From the IMG/VR virus record IMGVR_UViG_3300042934_000594, positions 1 through 64,000 of that record: DNA of 64,000 nucleotides. One strand, written 5' to 3'. The notes beneath the pieces are model-generated. The model ran no database searches and had not been told where the DNA came from. It saw only the letters and a program-made list of their open reading frames with translations. A program made the translations under genes and the position numbers. Positions 32,784-41,056 of this stretch are shown piece by piece. Position 1 is the first letter of the stretch, and each line of letters opens with the position of its first letter. The stretch comes from a virus.

Positions 32784-35258
32784 TCACAGTGCGCAGGCAC
32801 CGGAGGCACAATTGGCTTCGCTGGTATTGTTGGCTACCGCTGTTTCCATGTGCTCCAAGTCCAGCCCTTCGGCGGTCTCGCAGTTCTGGTAATAGCGGGT
32901 CTTCAGGCCCATCTTGACCATGTACAGGTAATCGCGAATCATCTCGGTCGAGGTAATCTTCTCGTCTTTGATGATGCGACGGAACAGGTCAGCACTGATG
33001 GCTTGGTCGGTGAACTTCTGGAACAGCGCGTAGCAGTCGATCATGTCCTTGGTGGGAATGTCCCAGGCCATTTCGTACTCGTAGTCAGGATCATCGCCAA
33101 ACGGCGCTGCCCAACGGATCGAGTTCTGCTCGTCGGTCTTCTTCAAGATCTTGCGACGGATCGGGTAGATGCTGTTGGTCAAGCCGGCAGCTTTGGACGA
33201 CGACTCACCTGGCATGAAGTTCACCAGGCAGCTGTGTGCAATACCACCGTTTTCAATGACGCGTTGCTTCTGACCGGCCCAGTCGTAGGTCAGTGAGAAC
33301 TCACCGATCGAGTCGACGTTACGGTTGTAGGTGTCCAGAGGGGACCAACCCTCAGGCCACTTGGTCTTGTGGATCCATGGCGCCAGGCCACGCTCCTTGG
33401 AGATCATCAGCGAGGCTTCGATCGCCATGTACATGTGACGCTCGGCCAGCCAGTGAATCTCTTGTTTGCCGGCAATCGAGGAGTACTTGAGCTTGTTGCG
33501 GGCCATGTGTGTGGCCAGCCCCATCATGCCCATGCCAGCGTTCATGCGTTGCTTGGCCGTAAAGCCCACATGCGGCAGCGGGTAGATCGACTTACCGATG
33601 GTGTAGTCAATCATTTTGTACCCGTAGTACATCACTTCCTGGTACTGCGCATCGTTTTCGATGTTGTCGACGCAGGTGGCACCCAGTGAGCACATGGCCA
33701 CTTCAGGCTGCTGCGTACGTTCCAGGACTTCCACCACGTCGTGAACGATGGCCTCGTTACGGGCGGTGAAGCGATCACCGACCTGCAAGTCGATGGCCGA
33801 ACGAACGATACCGCGCTGTTTGCCGTTTTCCAGCACAACCGGTTCCCACGCGTCCAGGATGTACTCGCCGCCATCCGTGTCACGCCAGGAGAACACACCG
33901 ACTTCACGGTCGGAGTAGACGTGTTCCATCTTGTAATACGGGTTGGTCGGCTCGGTCACTTCAGCGCACAGGTTCGAGGACCAGATGGTTTCCTTGAACG
34001 GGGTGTGGCGGTTGATCTCGTCCATGAAGGACAGGTAAGCCGTACCGGTTTCGTACGCTTCGTTGAGCGAGGTCAGCAACAGCTCACGGGCGTCGAAGTA
34101 GTTCTTGACGAACAGTGGATCGGCTTCGTACTTCTCGTACAGTGCGATGAAGTGACTCAGGTCTGCACTGTAGAAGGCCTGGAACAGATCCGGTGCCGTC
34201 TTGCAGCTCCAGGAGAAGATCTGACGCTCTTCTGGGGTTTTCTTCGCAACCTTGGAGGCGAAGAATTTGTTCTGCATCATGTTGTAATGCAGGTCGCGGT
34301 TCTGCTTGTCCACAGTCTGACGTGGATTACGCAGCTGGACCAGGAAGTCCGCTTCCGGGTCGAATGCATTGAAGTACATGGTGCCTGCGCCACCACGACC
34401 GTTTTTGGTGTTGGCCAGGACCGACTTGGCGATGTCAGCGATGTACGCTTTCTTGCCCAAGTGTTTGATGGTGCCATTGCGCACCGGCTCACCCACGCCA
34501 CGGGTCACCAGGTTCACACCGATGCCGGCGTTGGCTTGGGTCATGATGTTGGCAATGTAGCTGGTGATCGCCAGGGACTGGCCGTCGTCACCGGACACCA
34601 GTAGGCAGCAGGACGCCAGGCCTGGACGTGGGGTTCCGAAGTCAACGTAGTTAGGGGTCGGGGCACTCAGGCGTTTAGCCGAAAGGTGCTCGTACCACTT
34701 GGCCAGGTGCTTCATGCGCACATCGCGCGGTTCGTCTTCTGCCATGGCCATCGCCATACGCATGTACATGAACTGCTGAGTTTCGAACTCCTCGCCAGTG
34801 ACGCGGTTCTTCAGTGCGTACTTCTCACGGCTGTGGTGCAGCGAGAAGTGTGGGCAGTGGTAATCGCGGTCGTGGTCGATCAGCTCTTCGACCATCGCGT
34901 ATTCGGCGTCGGAGTAATCCAACTTGGCCATGATGCCGCGAAATGCCAGACGCGAATGCAGGGCTTTAACGGTCGGTACCTTACCGCCGTAGATTTTCTT
35001 GAAGAGGTAGGCCGCGTAAAGACGCCCTGCCATTTTGTAGGACGACCAGGTGCGCTGATCCAGGCACTCTTCGATCAGCCCCAGTTGAAAGTCCTGACTT
35101 GTGACCTTTTCCGGCATGTGGCGCACGGTGTTTGCCACAATGGAGGTCCAATCAACCTTGTCTCCCAGGTTTTCAGCTGCCCACTCCCCCCAGCCGTTTG
35201 CTTTTTGGGGCATGAAAGCCTGTTCGGAGCCATCAAGTTTGACAATAGTCTTGATCAT
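32784..35258 (-). CDS. nrdA: Ribonucleotide reductase class Ia, alpha subunit
   Basis: Reduces ribonucleoside diphosphates to deoxyribonucleotides. Active-site cysteines are seen in GLASCCLLV (near residue 215), NLCAEV (near 430) and AMCSLGA (near 523); the radical-path tyrosine pair is in LKTRYYQN, and the C-terminus CASGACAL carries the redox cysteine pair that accepts electrons from thioredoxin or glutaredoxin. Between NLCAEV and AMCSLGA lie about 93 residues where bacterial NrdA has about 23: an extra segment of about 70 residues that contains EYILDAW and GDRFTARNEAIV. The N-terminal ATP-cone region is short. 824 residues in total. Confidence 0.93.
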   Translation of the reverse strand: MIKTIVKLDGSEQAFMPQKANGWGEWAAENLGDKVDWTSIVANTVRHMPEKVTSQDFQLGLIEECLDQRTWSSYKMAGRLYAAYLFKKIYGGKVPTVKALHSRLAFRGIMAKLDYSDAEYAMVEELIDHDRDYHCPHFSLHHSREKYALKNRVTGEEFETQQFMYMRMAMAMAEDEPRDVRMKHLAKWYEHLSAKRLSAPTPNYVDFGTPRPGLASCCLLVSGDDGQSLAITSYIANIMTQANAGIGVNLVTRGVGEPVRNGTIKHLGKKAYIADIAKSVLANTKNGRGGAGTMYFNAFDPEADFLVQLRNPRQTVDKQNRDLHYNMMQNKFFASKVAKKTPEERQIFSWSCKTAPDLFQAFYSADLSHFIALYEKYEADPLFVKNYFDARELLLTSLNEAYETGTAYLSFMDEINRHTPFKETIWSSNLCAEVTEPTNPYYKMEHVYSDREVGVFSWRDTDGGEYILDAWEPVVLENGKQRGIVRSAIDLQVGDRFTARNEAIVHDVVEVLERTQQPEVAMCSLGATCVDNIENDAQYQEVMYYGYKMIDYTIGKSIYPLPHVGFTAKQRMNAGMGMMGLATHMARNKLKYSSIAGKQEIHWLAERHMYMAIEASLMISKERGLAPWIHKTKWPEGWSPLDTYNRNVDSIGEFSLTYDWAGQKQRVIENGGIAHSCLVNFMPGESSSKAAGLTNSIYPIRRKILKKTDEQNSIRWAAPFGDDPDYEYEMAWDIPTKDMIDCYALFQKFTDQAISADLFRRIIKDEKITSTEMIRDYLYMVKMGLKTRYYQNCETAEGLDLEHMETAVANNTSEANCASGACAL

Positions 35259-35293
35259 GTTAAGGTTGGCCTGTCGTGTAGATATGACAATTA

Positions 35294-35312
35294 TGATTCT
35301 CGTATAGAATCA
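35294..35312. promoter_or_regulatory. Perfect inverted repeat upstream of nrdA
   Basis: TGATTCT-CGTAT-AGAATCA, 7-bp arms around 5 bases, 36 bases before the nrdA start in an AT-rich stretch. Candidate operator, or a promoter-associated element for the reductase genes. Confidence 0.4.
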
Positions 35313-35321
35313 CTTGACGAG

Positions 35322-35347
35322 TAAAAAACCCACCCAAAAAAGGTAGG
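35322..35347 (-). terminator. Terminator after the 35386-35877 gene
   Basis: On the - strand: ACCTACC, a loop with T6, GGTGGGT (one G.T pair), then TTTTTTA. It separates the upstream gene from nrdA. Confidence 0.65.
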
Positions 35348-35385
35348 TCTGAAAATGTGTTGTGGTCTTCCTAAAGTGCATACCA

Positions 35386-35877
35386 TTACTTTAAATGGAT
35401 AACTTCCCGGACCTGATACGGAGAGATCTTTTGGTTAGTCCGGTGGGGCACGTAAGTACCTAAATGACCCGGCTCAATGATTGCGTTGGTAGGCACATCC
35501 ACAGCAATCACGACACGCTCTGTGAGCGATCCTAAGACACTTTCGCTCACTTCCTGCAAGGTAGTGACGGGTTGGTTTAGGAAGCCTGCTATGTGCACCA
35601 GAAGCTCTCCTACGTAGAGCTCCCGTCGGGTGGGTAGATCAAAGGGGTGCTCACAGGCCTCCCCCACAGTGCAGTAGAAATCACTGCTGCCCGCTAAGGC
35701 CGGTACAGGCACCGCCGTCAGAATTTCATCGGGGACATTGAAGAAATCCTTGATGCGGTTGTACAGATAACAGTAGTCATTGGCGTCCATGCCCACCCCC
35801 GTACGTTTAATGCGGGGTACACACGCCGCACGTGTGCTGTGATACAGCCGGATGACTGCGGCTTCCGTTGGCTTCAT
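35386..35877 (-). CDS. Possible ADP-ribosyltransferase-fold protein, 163 aa
   Basis: IRLYHSTRAACVPRIKRTG at residues 9-27 matches the YH(G/S) strand of small ADP-ribosyltransferase-like proteins; FYCTVGEACEHPFDLP near residue 67 fits the second strand, and VVIAVDVPTNAIIEPG near 120 fits the third. This is the weakest of the three such proteins in the window. It could also be an unrelated protein with a similar first strand. On the - strand it is promoted by a TGGTATGCT extended -10-like sequence just upstream (35889-35900). Target unknown. Confidence 0.4.
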   Translation of the reverse strand: MKPTEAAVIRLYHSTRAACVPRIKRTGVGMDANDYCYLYNRIKDFFNVPDEILTAVPVPALAGSSDFYCTVGEACEHPFDLPTRRELYVGELLVHIAGFLNQPVTTLQEVSESVLGSLTERVVIAVDVPTNAIIEPGHLGTYVPHRTNQKISPYQVREVIHLK

Positions 35878-35980
35878 TGCTAGTCCCTCCTCTAAAGCAT
35901 ACCATCGGGGTGGTAGCTTTTACTCAGAGACTACTATTATGATTGTTTGTAAAAACTTCCCGTAAACGTTGAGGTGTCCT

Positions 35981-36526
35981 ATGAATTACGCTTTATTGGA
36001 CCGTGTGTTGAACACACTGATCACCAGCCAGGCTAATAACACCGAGCCTCAAGAGTACCTCCTGACTGAAGATGCCATCCCTGTCAGCATCAACGACCTA
36101 CGTGACTTGGTTGCCCTGCGTGACAGCACCTACACGTTGTTCCAAGGGACTTTGGGTCTAGGGCAGGCCTTGGTCAATGTGTTCTGGACTGAGGGGGAGA
36201 ACCCGACCGACTACCCGCTGGAAGGCAGTGTGCCAATCCTTAGCTGCGGGATGTACGATGGGGTGTTCGTAATGGACCTGCAATACCGACCACCTGGAAA
36301 CGGTGCGTTGCAGGACATCCATACTTCCCATGTGGAGGTGACCCAAGCACAACGTCTGCACGTGCTGCGCATTCTGGGTGGTGTGTGCCCTAAGGCCCGG
36401 GAACTCAAGAAGGCCGGGTGGATGCAAGACTTCAATGTGTCCGTCACCAACGACGGTTCGACCATGCGTCTGAACGGTGAGACGTTCATTCACCAGATCT
36501 GCGAGGAACGGCTGGGTAAAAGCTAA
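35981..36526 (+). CDS. Hypothetical protein, 181 aa
   Basis: ATG 35981 follows GTTGAGGTGTCCT. Soluble, mixed alpha/beta, several cysteines spread through the C-terminal half. First gene of the DHFR unit. No family recognised. Confidence 0.64.
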   Translation: MNYALLDRVLNTLITSQANNTEPQEYLLTEDAIPVSINDLRDLVALRDSTYTLFQGTLGLGQALVNVFWTEGENPTDYPLEGSVPILSCGMYDGVFVMDLQYRPPGNGALQDIHTSHVEVTQAQRLHVLRILGGVCPKARELKKAGWMQDFNVSVTNDGSTMRLNGETFIHQICEERLGKS

Positions 36527-36529
36527 CTC

Positions 36530-36537
36530 TATGTAAC
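36530..36537 (+). promoter_or_regulatory. Putative phage RNA polymerase promoter, TATGTAAC
   Basis: CTATGTAACTC, identical over ten bases to the motif at 5104-5114, lies 22 bases before ATG 36560. Confidence 0.5.
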
Positions 36538-36559
36538 TCCCTGCCTAACGAGGACTGGC

Positions 36560-36931
36560 ATGAAAACTCAACACGTGTACGCCAAAATTGCCGCCGCCCT
36601 GTGGGTGACGTTTCTGCAACAAGAAATCCCCACCAGTGAACCGGCTGAGCTGAAGATGTTGACAGTCACCCTGAAGGATCAGATGTTGACGGTGGACGTT
36701 AAGACCCGTCGTGAAACCGACCCTACCCAGTCCGACTACACCTTCACCTATCCCGTGGGTGAAACCAGTCGTCGTGAAGTGGTGATCCAACTGTTGAGCC
36801 AGATCCTGGAAGAGCTGGACGATGTCCCGCAAGACTTGCTGGACCGCAACTTCGTACTCACCGTCAAGGTTTCCCCACAGGAAATCTCCGACATTGACCT
36901 GACTCATACCGAACCTGGATCCGATGACTAA
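36560..36931 (+). CDS. Hypothetical protein, 123 aa
   Basis: ATG 36560 follows CGAGGACTGGC. Soluble; it overlaps the DHFR gene by eight bases, so the two are co-translated. An acidic C-terminus (TEPGSDD). No family recognised. Confidence 0.64.
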   Translation: MKTQHVYAKIAAALWVTFLQQEIPTSEPAELKMLTVTLKDQMLTVDVKTRRETDPTQSDYTFTYPVGETSRREVVIQLLSQILEELDDVPQDLLDRNFVLTVKVSPQEISDIDLTHTEPGSDD

Positions 36932-37430
36932 GCTCTGTGTGATTGTAGCGGTTTCTGAAAACCACGTCATTGGTCGCAATGGCAAACTCCCCTGGCACTT
37001 TCCTGAAGACCTTAAGCACTTTAAGGACGTGACCATGGGTTGCCCGGTGATCATGGGACGTAACACCTTCGAAGACATCGGACGGCCATTGCCCGGTCGC
37101 AAGAACATCGTGGTCACCAGTCGTCCACTGGAACACGAGCATCCTGACCTGGTACGCGTGGCCTCGTTGCCTGAGGCCATGGCGCTGGTACAGAGCAGTC
37201 GGGCGGCTAAAGCGTTCTTCATTGGTGGTGAACGGATCTTCCGGGACGGTCTGCGCTGGGCGACGGAAGTTTACTTGACGCGAGTGACGGGTAAATTTGA
37301 CGGTGATCGTTTCCTGGACCTGTCGAACTTGCGCGAAACCTTTCGCCGGGTGGAGTCCACGTTTGTGATTTCTGAATCACCCCGAAACCCTGGGATGGTT
37401 GGGCACTTCGAACGCTGGGTTCGGCATTGA
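36924..37430 (+). CDS. folA: Dihydrofolate reductase
   Basis: Reduces dihydrofolate to tetrahydrofolate with NADPH, supplying thymidylate synthesis. The fold's signatures are in order: VIGRNGKLPWHFPEDLKHF (residues 15-33, with Trp and the catalytic acid), VIMGRNTFEDIGRPLPGRK (42-60, NADPH and folate contacts), NIVVTSR (61-67) and FFIGGERIF (near 98-106, the GG dinucleotide-binding turn). 168 residues is the usual bacterial length. A terminator follows. With NrdA and NrdB it points to a phage that makes its own dNTP pool; no thymidylate synthase is in this window. Confidence 0.96.
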   Translation: MTKLCVIVAVSENHVIGRNGKLPWHFPEDLKHFKDVTMGCPVIMGRNTFEDIGRPLPGRKNIVVTSRPLEHEHPDLVRVASLPEAMALVQSSRAAKAFFIGGERIFRDGLRWATEVYLTRVTGKFDGDRFLDLSNLRETFRRVESTFVISESPRNPGMVGHFERWVRH

Positions 37431-37436
37431 TGTAGA

Positions 37437-37457
37437 GCCCCCTGCTTCGGCAGGGGC
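37437..37457 (+). terminator. TTCG-loop terminator
   Basis: Stem CCCCTGC/GCAGGGG, TTCG loop, then CTTTATGTTGTTTATCC. Confidence 0.85.
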
Positions 37458-37507
37458 TTTATGTTGTTTATCCTCTGAGCACCACGTTCGGGCTCAGGGG
37501 AGGGTAC

Positions 37508-38008
37508 ATGAGTAGTTTTACGCGGTTTGATGCACGGCTGTTAACCAGCTATGACCCCCATGCCAGTGCAATCCTGGGTAAGGATTACTGGTTGGTGGAG
37601 TTGGGCTTTCGTTACTACCTGGGGGACAAAGACTCCACCAAGTGGGTCGATATCCCTAAGTACTTTTTGACCGATGGGGCCTCAGTCCCACGTTTTCTGT
37701 GGAACCTGATCCCACCATGGGGTATCTACGGCCAAGCGGCTGTGGTACACGACTGGTTGTGCGAACACCTGTACATTTGTGAGCAGGTGGCGGATGGGAC
37801 GATCGTGCACACGCCGATTACCCGCAAGCAGTGCGACCAGATCCTCTACGAAGCCATGCAGGTGCTGGGCGTGCCTAAGCTGAACCTGTATGTCATTCAA
37901 GCGGGTGTGAACCTGTACCGCATGGTGGCGAACCCACAGAAGCCAGTCGTGGCGCAAGCCAAGCTGGATCTGGAAGCGACCTACGTCAAACAAGAACTGG
38001 CTGCCTGA
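37508..38008 (+). CDS. DUF1353 family protein
   Basis: The family pattern is clear: FLTDGASVPRFLWNLIPPWG (residues 57-76), YGQAAVVHDWLCEH (79-92), then RKQCDQILYEAMQVLGVP. DUF1353 proteins are common in large phages and often lie near virion genes; their biochemical role is not established. The conserved HDW suggests a metal or active-site histidine. 166 residues is a usual length. ATG 37508 follows AGGGGAGGGTAC. Confidence 0.85.
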   Translation: MSSFTRFDARLLTSYDPHASAILGKDYWLVELGFRYYLGDKDSTKWVDIPKYFLTDGASVPRFLWNLIPPWGIYGQAAVVHDWLCEHLYICEQVADGTIVHTPITRKQCDQILYEAMQVLGVPKLNLYVIQAGVNLYRMVANPQKPVVAQAKLDLEATYVKQELAA

Positions 38009-38018
38009 GGCGGCATAG

Positions 38019-38038
38019 GCCCCTCCCGTAGGAGGGGC
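38019..38038. terminator. Bidirectional terminator between DUF1353 and terminase
   Basis: Stem GCCCCTCC/GGAGGGGC, CGTA loop; GGCATAG on the left and GCTATGTCCTTTA on the right. It serves both converging genes. Confidence 0.85.
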
Positions 38039-38048
38039 GCTATGTCCT

Positions 38049-40214
38049 TTATGCTGCGTAGCGCATAGGACTGCCGTGTCCCAGACGTTTGGTACGCAGT
38101 TTACGCAGACGGTCGTTGTGTGCCTGTTGCAGCATGGCATCGATACCGACACCCCCTGACTCAGTCACATCCACCACCTGCGACAAGCGACGCAGTTTCA
38201 TCTCCAAGCGTGCAACCGACATCATGTCCTTGCAGCTCTTGAGTTCTTCCAGTGCTTCGTCGAACTCAGCACGTTGACGGGCAGTGCGCTGTTCACGGTA
38301 GATGTCCAGCTGACTCATTTCCTCTTCACGGCGCAAGGCCTTGGCGAAGATGCGTTGCGAGTCAATCCCGTAGTAGTCCAGGTTCTTGGACAAGATGCAG
38401 AACCAGTGCGCCAACAGGAAGCTGACCACCATGTCATCGTGGTTACCGCTGGAGTGATCCAGACGACCGTTCTTGATCGTGAGCGACAACAGCTCATTGA
38501 TCAGGATGTTGTCGTGCACCCGCTTGACCCCGTATTCCAACATCGACTTAAACGCAGTATTGAACAACGCATCGCGCGAATGGCCCCCACTCGACGAGGT
38601 GTTGAACCCAAAGTGACGTTTGAAGCGATCGTAGAAGTAGGGCTGTCGTTGGTTAACCGGCAACTGGATTTCACGGAACTCCGTTGCAAACTCTTCCCGA
38701 CTGTCCACGATGCGGTTGTACAAACGCTTGAACGGGTCAACCCCGGCTTTGGTCAGCTGAATGATCAGCATGTCCAAGATCGAGATGCCTGAGGACTTGC
38801 GTTCAATCACCAGCGTGGTGCGTGGGTAACGCAGCAGGAAGTTACCGATGAACTGCGCCAGTACCGGCAGACTCGTTTCGTTGTAGCGACCGGTTGCCAG
38901 CACATCGTGCGTTTCGGTGTCGATCATCACAAAACCGGTGGCGTCGTTGTCTTTGCCCAGGGCTTCGGAGGGGTCGATACCAATGACGCAGGTGGAGCGG
39001 GCCATCCGCTCAGCGATGTCCAGCTTACCGATGTACCAGCGCACGATGTAGCCTTCAGGCGAGATCTCGGTGTACTCAGGCTCACGCTCCGATTCCTTGA
39101 TCATGCGCTTCTCATCAGGCCCCAACGGCCCGCCTTCGGTACCGGCAGTCCAGATGTTGAAGTAGTCGCGGTCGGCCAGTTCCCCCGTGGAGGCGGTTTC
39201 ACGCAGTTCCTGGTAGAGCCATTCATCCGTCTTACCCAACTGACGGTGGTTAAACGGCCCATAGATCAACGGCTTACTGCCCGAGTTCTTCTCGATGACC
39301 CGTTTGAGGGCGGCCTGGTTAGGCTGATCGAAGTAATGCTCGGTCCACGGTGCGCCGCCTGTCATGAACTGGTAGGCGTACTGACCGTCACGGCTGTTGA
39401 TCGAGCCTGCCGTTGTGGTGAAGATGTTACCGTAAGGCTGGCCAGCGTTCTTGGCTTCCAGACGCGCAGCAGAACCCGACGACAGGGCTACAGGCAACGA
39501 GGCGGCGATCCAGTTGATGTACGACAGCTCGTCGAACTGCATGATCGGTACGGTCAAACCACGACCGAGTTTGTCCGCTTCTTTCTTGTCGTTACGACCC
39601 ACGGCCGTCTTGTACTTGTTGCCCAAGCGGATGCAGGTGATCAGCTCCTGGTTATCGGCGTCCAGGGCGTTCTTGCGGTACAAGTAATCAGGCAGCAAGT
39701 CACGCATGTCTTTCAAGCGGTCAACGTTGGAGTTGCGCAGCTTGATGTCCTTGGTGATCAGAACGATGTCGGTGTTCTCACACCAGATGTGCATCAACCC
39801 GTTCATCAGGACGTCAGTGGATGCTGACTTACCTGTTTGACGGGGCTGGAGCAACCCGAAGTCGACGTGGTTGAAGAAACTCCAATACAGTGCGATGTTT
39901 CCGCGGTTGGCTCGGAAACGGATCGGCACGGTACCGGCGTTCGGAGGTAGGCGCGCCACTTCACGAAAGAAGTACCAGGGGTTGTACTTACATTCCCGGG
40001 AAATCATGAACTGCTGTTCCATCGTCAGGTTCGGGTCAAATGGATCGACCCCACTGAGTTCAGGCTGATACAGCGCCAAGATAAATTCACAGTTTTCAAT
40101 GCCTTGCTTTTTGTACAGGGCCACTGTACGCAGGAAGGACTTGTTCGTGGTGTTGTAGTCCACCACCGCGGTTGGGAACTTAGCCCAGTCCGACTTAAAC
40201 AGAATCATGTCCAT
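38049..40214 (-). CDS. terL: Terminase large subunit
   Basis: Packages DNA into the prohead: an ATPase motor fused to a nuclease. ATPase: Walker A LLQPRQTGKS (residues 121-130, with the Q-x6-GKS form of phage terminases) and Walker B PIMQFDELSYI (near 223). Nuclease of the RNase H-like type: CVIGIDPSEA (near 416), TLVIERKSSG (near 472) and NHDDMVVSFL (near 594), supplying the acidic metal ligands. AAGGAA lies seven bases before the start. At 721 residues it is like the terminases of phiKZ-type phages. About 90 C-terminal residues are helical and charged. Confidence 0.95.
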   Translation of the reverse strand: MDMILFKSDWAKFPTAVVDYNTTNKSFLRTVALYKKQGIENCEFILALYQPELSGVDPFDPNLTMEQQFMISRECKYNPWYFFREVARLPPNAGTVPIRFRANRGNIALYWSFFNHVDFGLLQPRQTGKSASTDVLMNGLMHIWCENTDIVLITKDIKLRNSNVDRLKDMRDLLPDYLYRKNALDADNQELITCIRLGNKYKTAVGRNDKKEADKLGRGLTVPIMQFDELSYINWIAASLPVALSSGSAARLEAKNAGQPYGNIFTTTAGSINSRDGQYAYQFMTGGAPWTEHYFDQPNQAALKRVIEKNSGSKPLIYGPFNHRQLGKTDEWLYQELRETASTGELADRDYFNIWTAGTEGGPLGPDEKRMIKESEREPEYTEISPEGYIVRWYIGKLDIAERMARSTCVIGIDPSEALGKDNDATGFVMIDTETHDVLATGRYNETSLPVLAQFIGNFLLRYPRTTLVIERKSSGISILDMLIIQLTKAGVDPFKRLYNRIVDSREEFATEFREIQLPVNQRQPYFYDRFKRHFGFNTSSSGGHSRDALFNTAFKSMLEYGVKRVHDNILINELLSLTIKNGRLDHSSGNHDDMVVSFLLAHWFCILSKNLDYYGIDSQRIFAKALRREEEMSQLDIYREQRTARQRAEFDEALEELKSCKDMMSVARLEMKLRRLSQVVDVTESGGVGIDAMLQQAHNDRLRKLRTKRLGHGSPMRYAA

Positions 40215-40309
40215 GTGTTATTCCTTAGGCGCTATAAAAGAAAGATGACGAAATACGCCTGTATCCACAGCATTAGTGCATATTTAGGTAACGAAAAACT
40301 CTAGAGACC

Positions 40310-40317
40310 TATATAAC
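40310..40317 (+). promoter_or_regulatory. Putative phage RNA polymerase promoter, TATATAAC
   Basis: Part of CTATATAACACAGG (40309-40322), the best representative of the CTATATNACNCAGG motif. It lies in the 157-base divergent region between terL (-) and the gene at 40372 (+). Confidence 0.65.
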
Positions 40318-40371
40318 ACAGGGGACAGCTACACAATGGTCGTAACTTTTATACCCTCATTCGGAGGCTAG

Positions 40372-40644
40372 ATGGAAACTATTTCGCTTCGAGGCCGTTT
40401 TCAAAAAGGTCATCGTATCAACGAAGGGCGCATCCATACACCAGAACACCGTGAGGCCACGCGGCAAGCGGCATTGCGACGCTCTACCAAGGTCTACCGT
40501 AAGTTGAGTGTGTCGGGTGTGGTCTACCCTAACTTGACGCAAGCGGCTAAAGCGACTGGAATCAGCGCACGAGCACTGGGTATGTATGCCCGTTCCGACA
40601 ACAACATCTTTAAACACATTTTCTTTATCGAGCCGGAGAACTGA
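40372..40644 (+). CDS. NUMOD-type DNA-binding fragment, no nuclease
   Basis: ATG 40372 follows TTCGGAGGCTAG. Residues 14-38 (GRIHTPEHREATRQAALRRS) resemble the NUMOD3 DNA-binding repeat, and residues 47-75 (VSGVVYPNLTQAAKATGISA) resemble a NUMOD1 helix-turn-helix, both known as specificity modules of homing endonucleases. No HNH or GIY-YIG catalytic domain is attached or nearby. It may be a remnant of a homing nuclease or a domesticated DNA-binding protein. It starts the + unit 40372-46889. Confidence 0.55.
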   Translation: METISLRGRFQKGHRINEGRIHTPEHREATRQAALRRSTKVYRKLSVSGVVYPNLTQAAKATGISARALGMYARSDNNIFKHIFFIEPEN

Positions 40645-40646
40645 AC

Positions 40647-41054
40647 ATGCCATGCGTCTCTTCCCACATGGAACCCACCGCTACAGAGAAGCACATTCAA
40701 CGTACCGCCAAGTTGTTTGTGTACCTCTACACCAAACTGGCGCTGGAGATTCCGGCACCCATCGCGGCAGCGGCTAAAGACATGTACGCTTCGAGCCGTG
40801 ACATTGAGCCTGCCCTGTGCAAAGCAATGCAAGCGCTCAAGGACACCAACGAAACAGCCTTTGACACCATCGTGTACGACGGACGCATTCCAGAAGCACG
40901 TGACCTGGCTGCCTGGTGGCAAGCACACGAAACGGCCGATCAGCAGCGCGAGCAAAGTCTGTCCGTGCTGGAGACAGCGGTGAAGAAATTGAACCGTGCT
41001 GAAGCGGATGCGTTGGGCCATCGTTCCCTGTGGGATCGCCTCAATAAGGAGTAA
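40647..41054 (+). CDS. Hypothetical helical protein, 135 aa
   Basis: ATG 40647 has CGGAGAACTGAAC upstream; a later ATG (40668) is possible. All-helical appearance with an Ala-rich middle (EIPAPIAAAAKDMYASS). Soluble. No family recognised. Confidence 0.63.
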   Translation: MPCVSSHMEPTATEKHIQRTAKLFVYLYTKLALEIPAPIAAAAKDMYASSRDIEPALCKAMQALKDTNETAFDTIVYDGRIPEARDLAAWWQAHETADQQREQSLSVLETAVKKLNRAEADALGHRSLWDRLNKE

Positions 41055-41056
41055 GT

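Noticed and set aside
33690-33970. Intein in NrdA
   Set aside because: The extra segment lacks the N-terminal Cys/Ser splice site and the C-terminal HN-Cys/Ser signature, and about 70 residues is too short for an intein.
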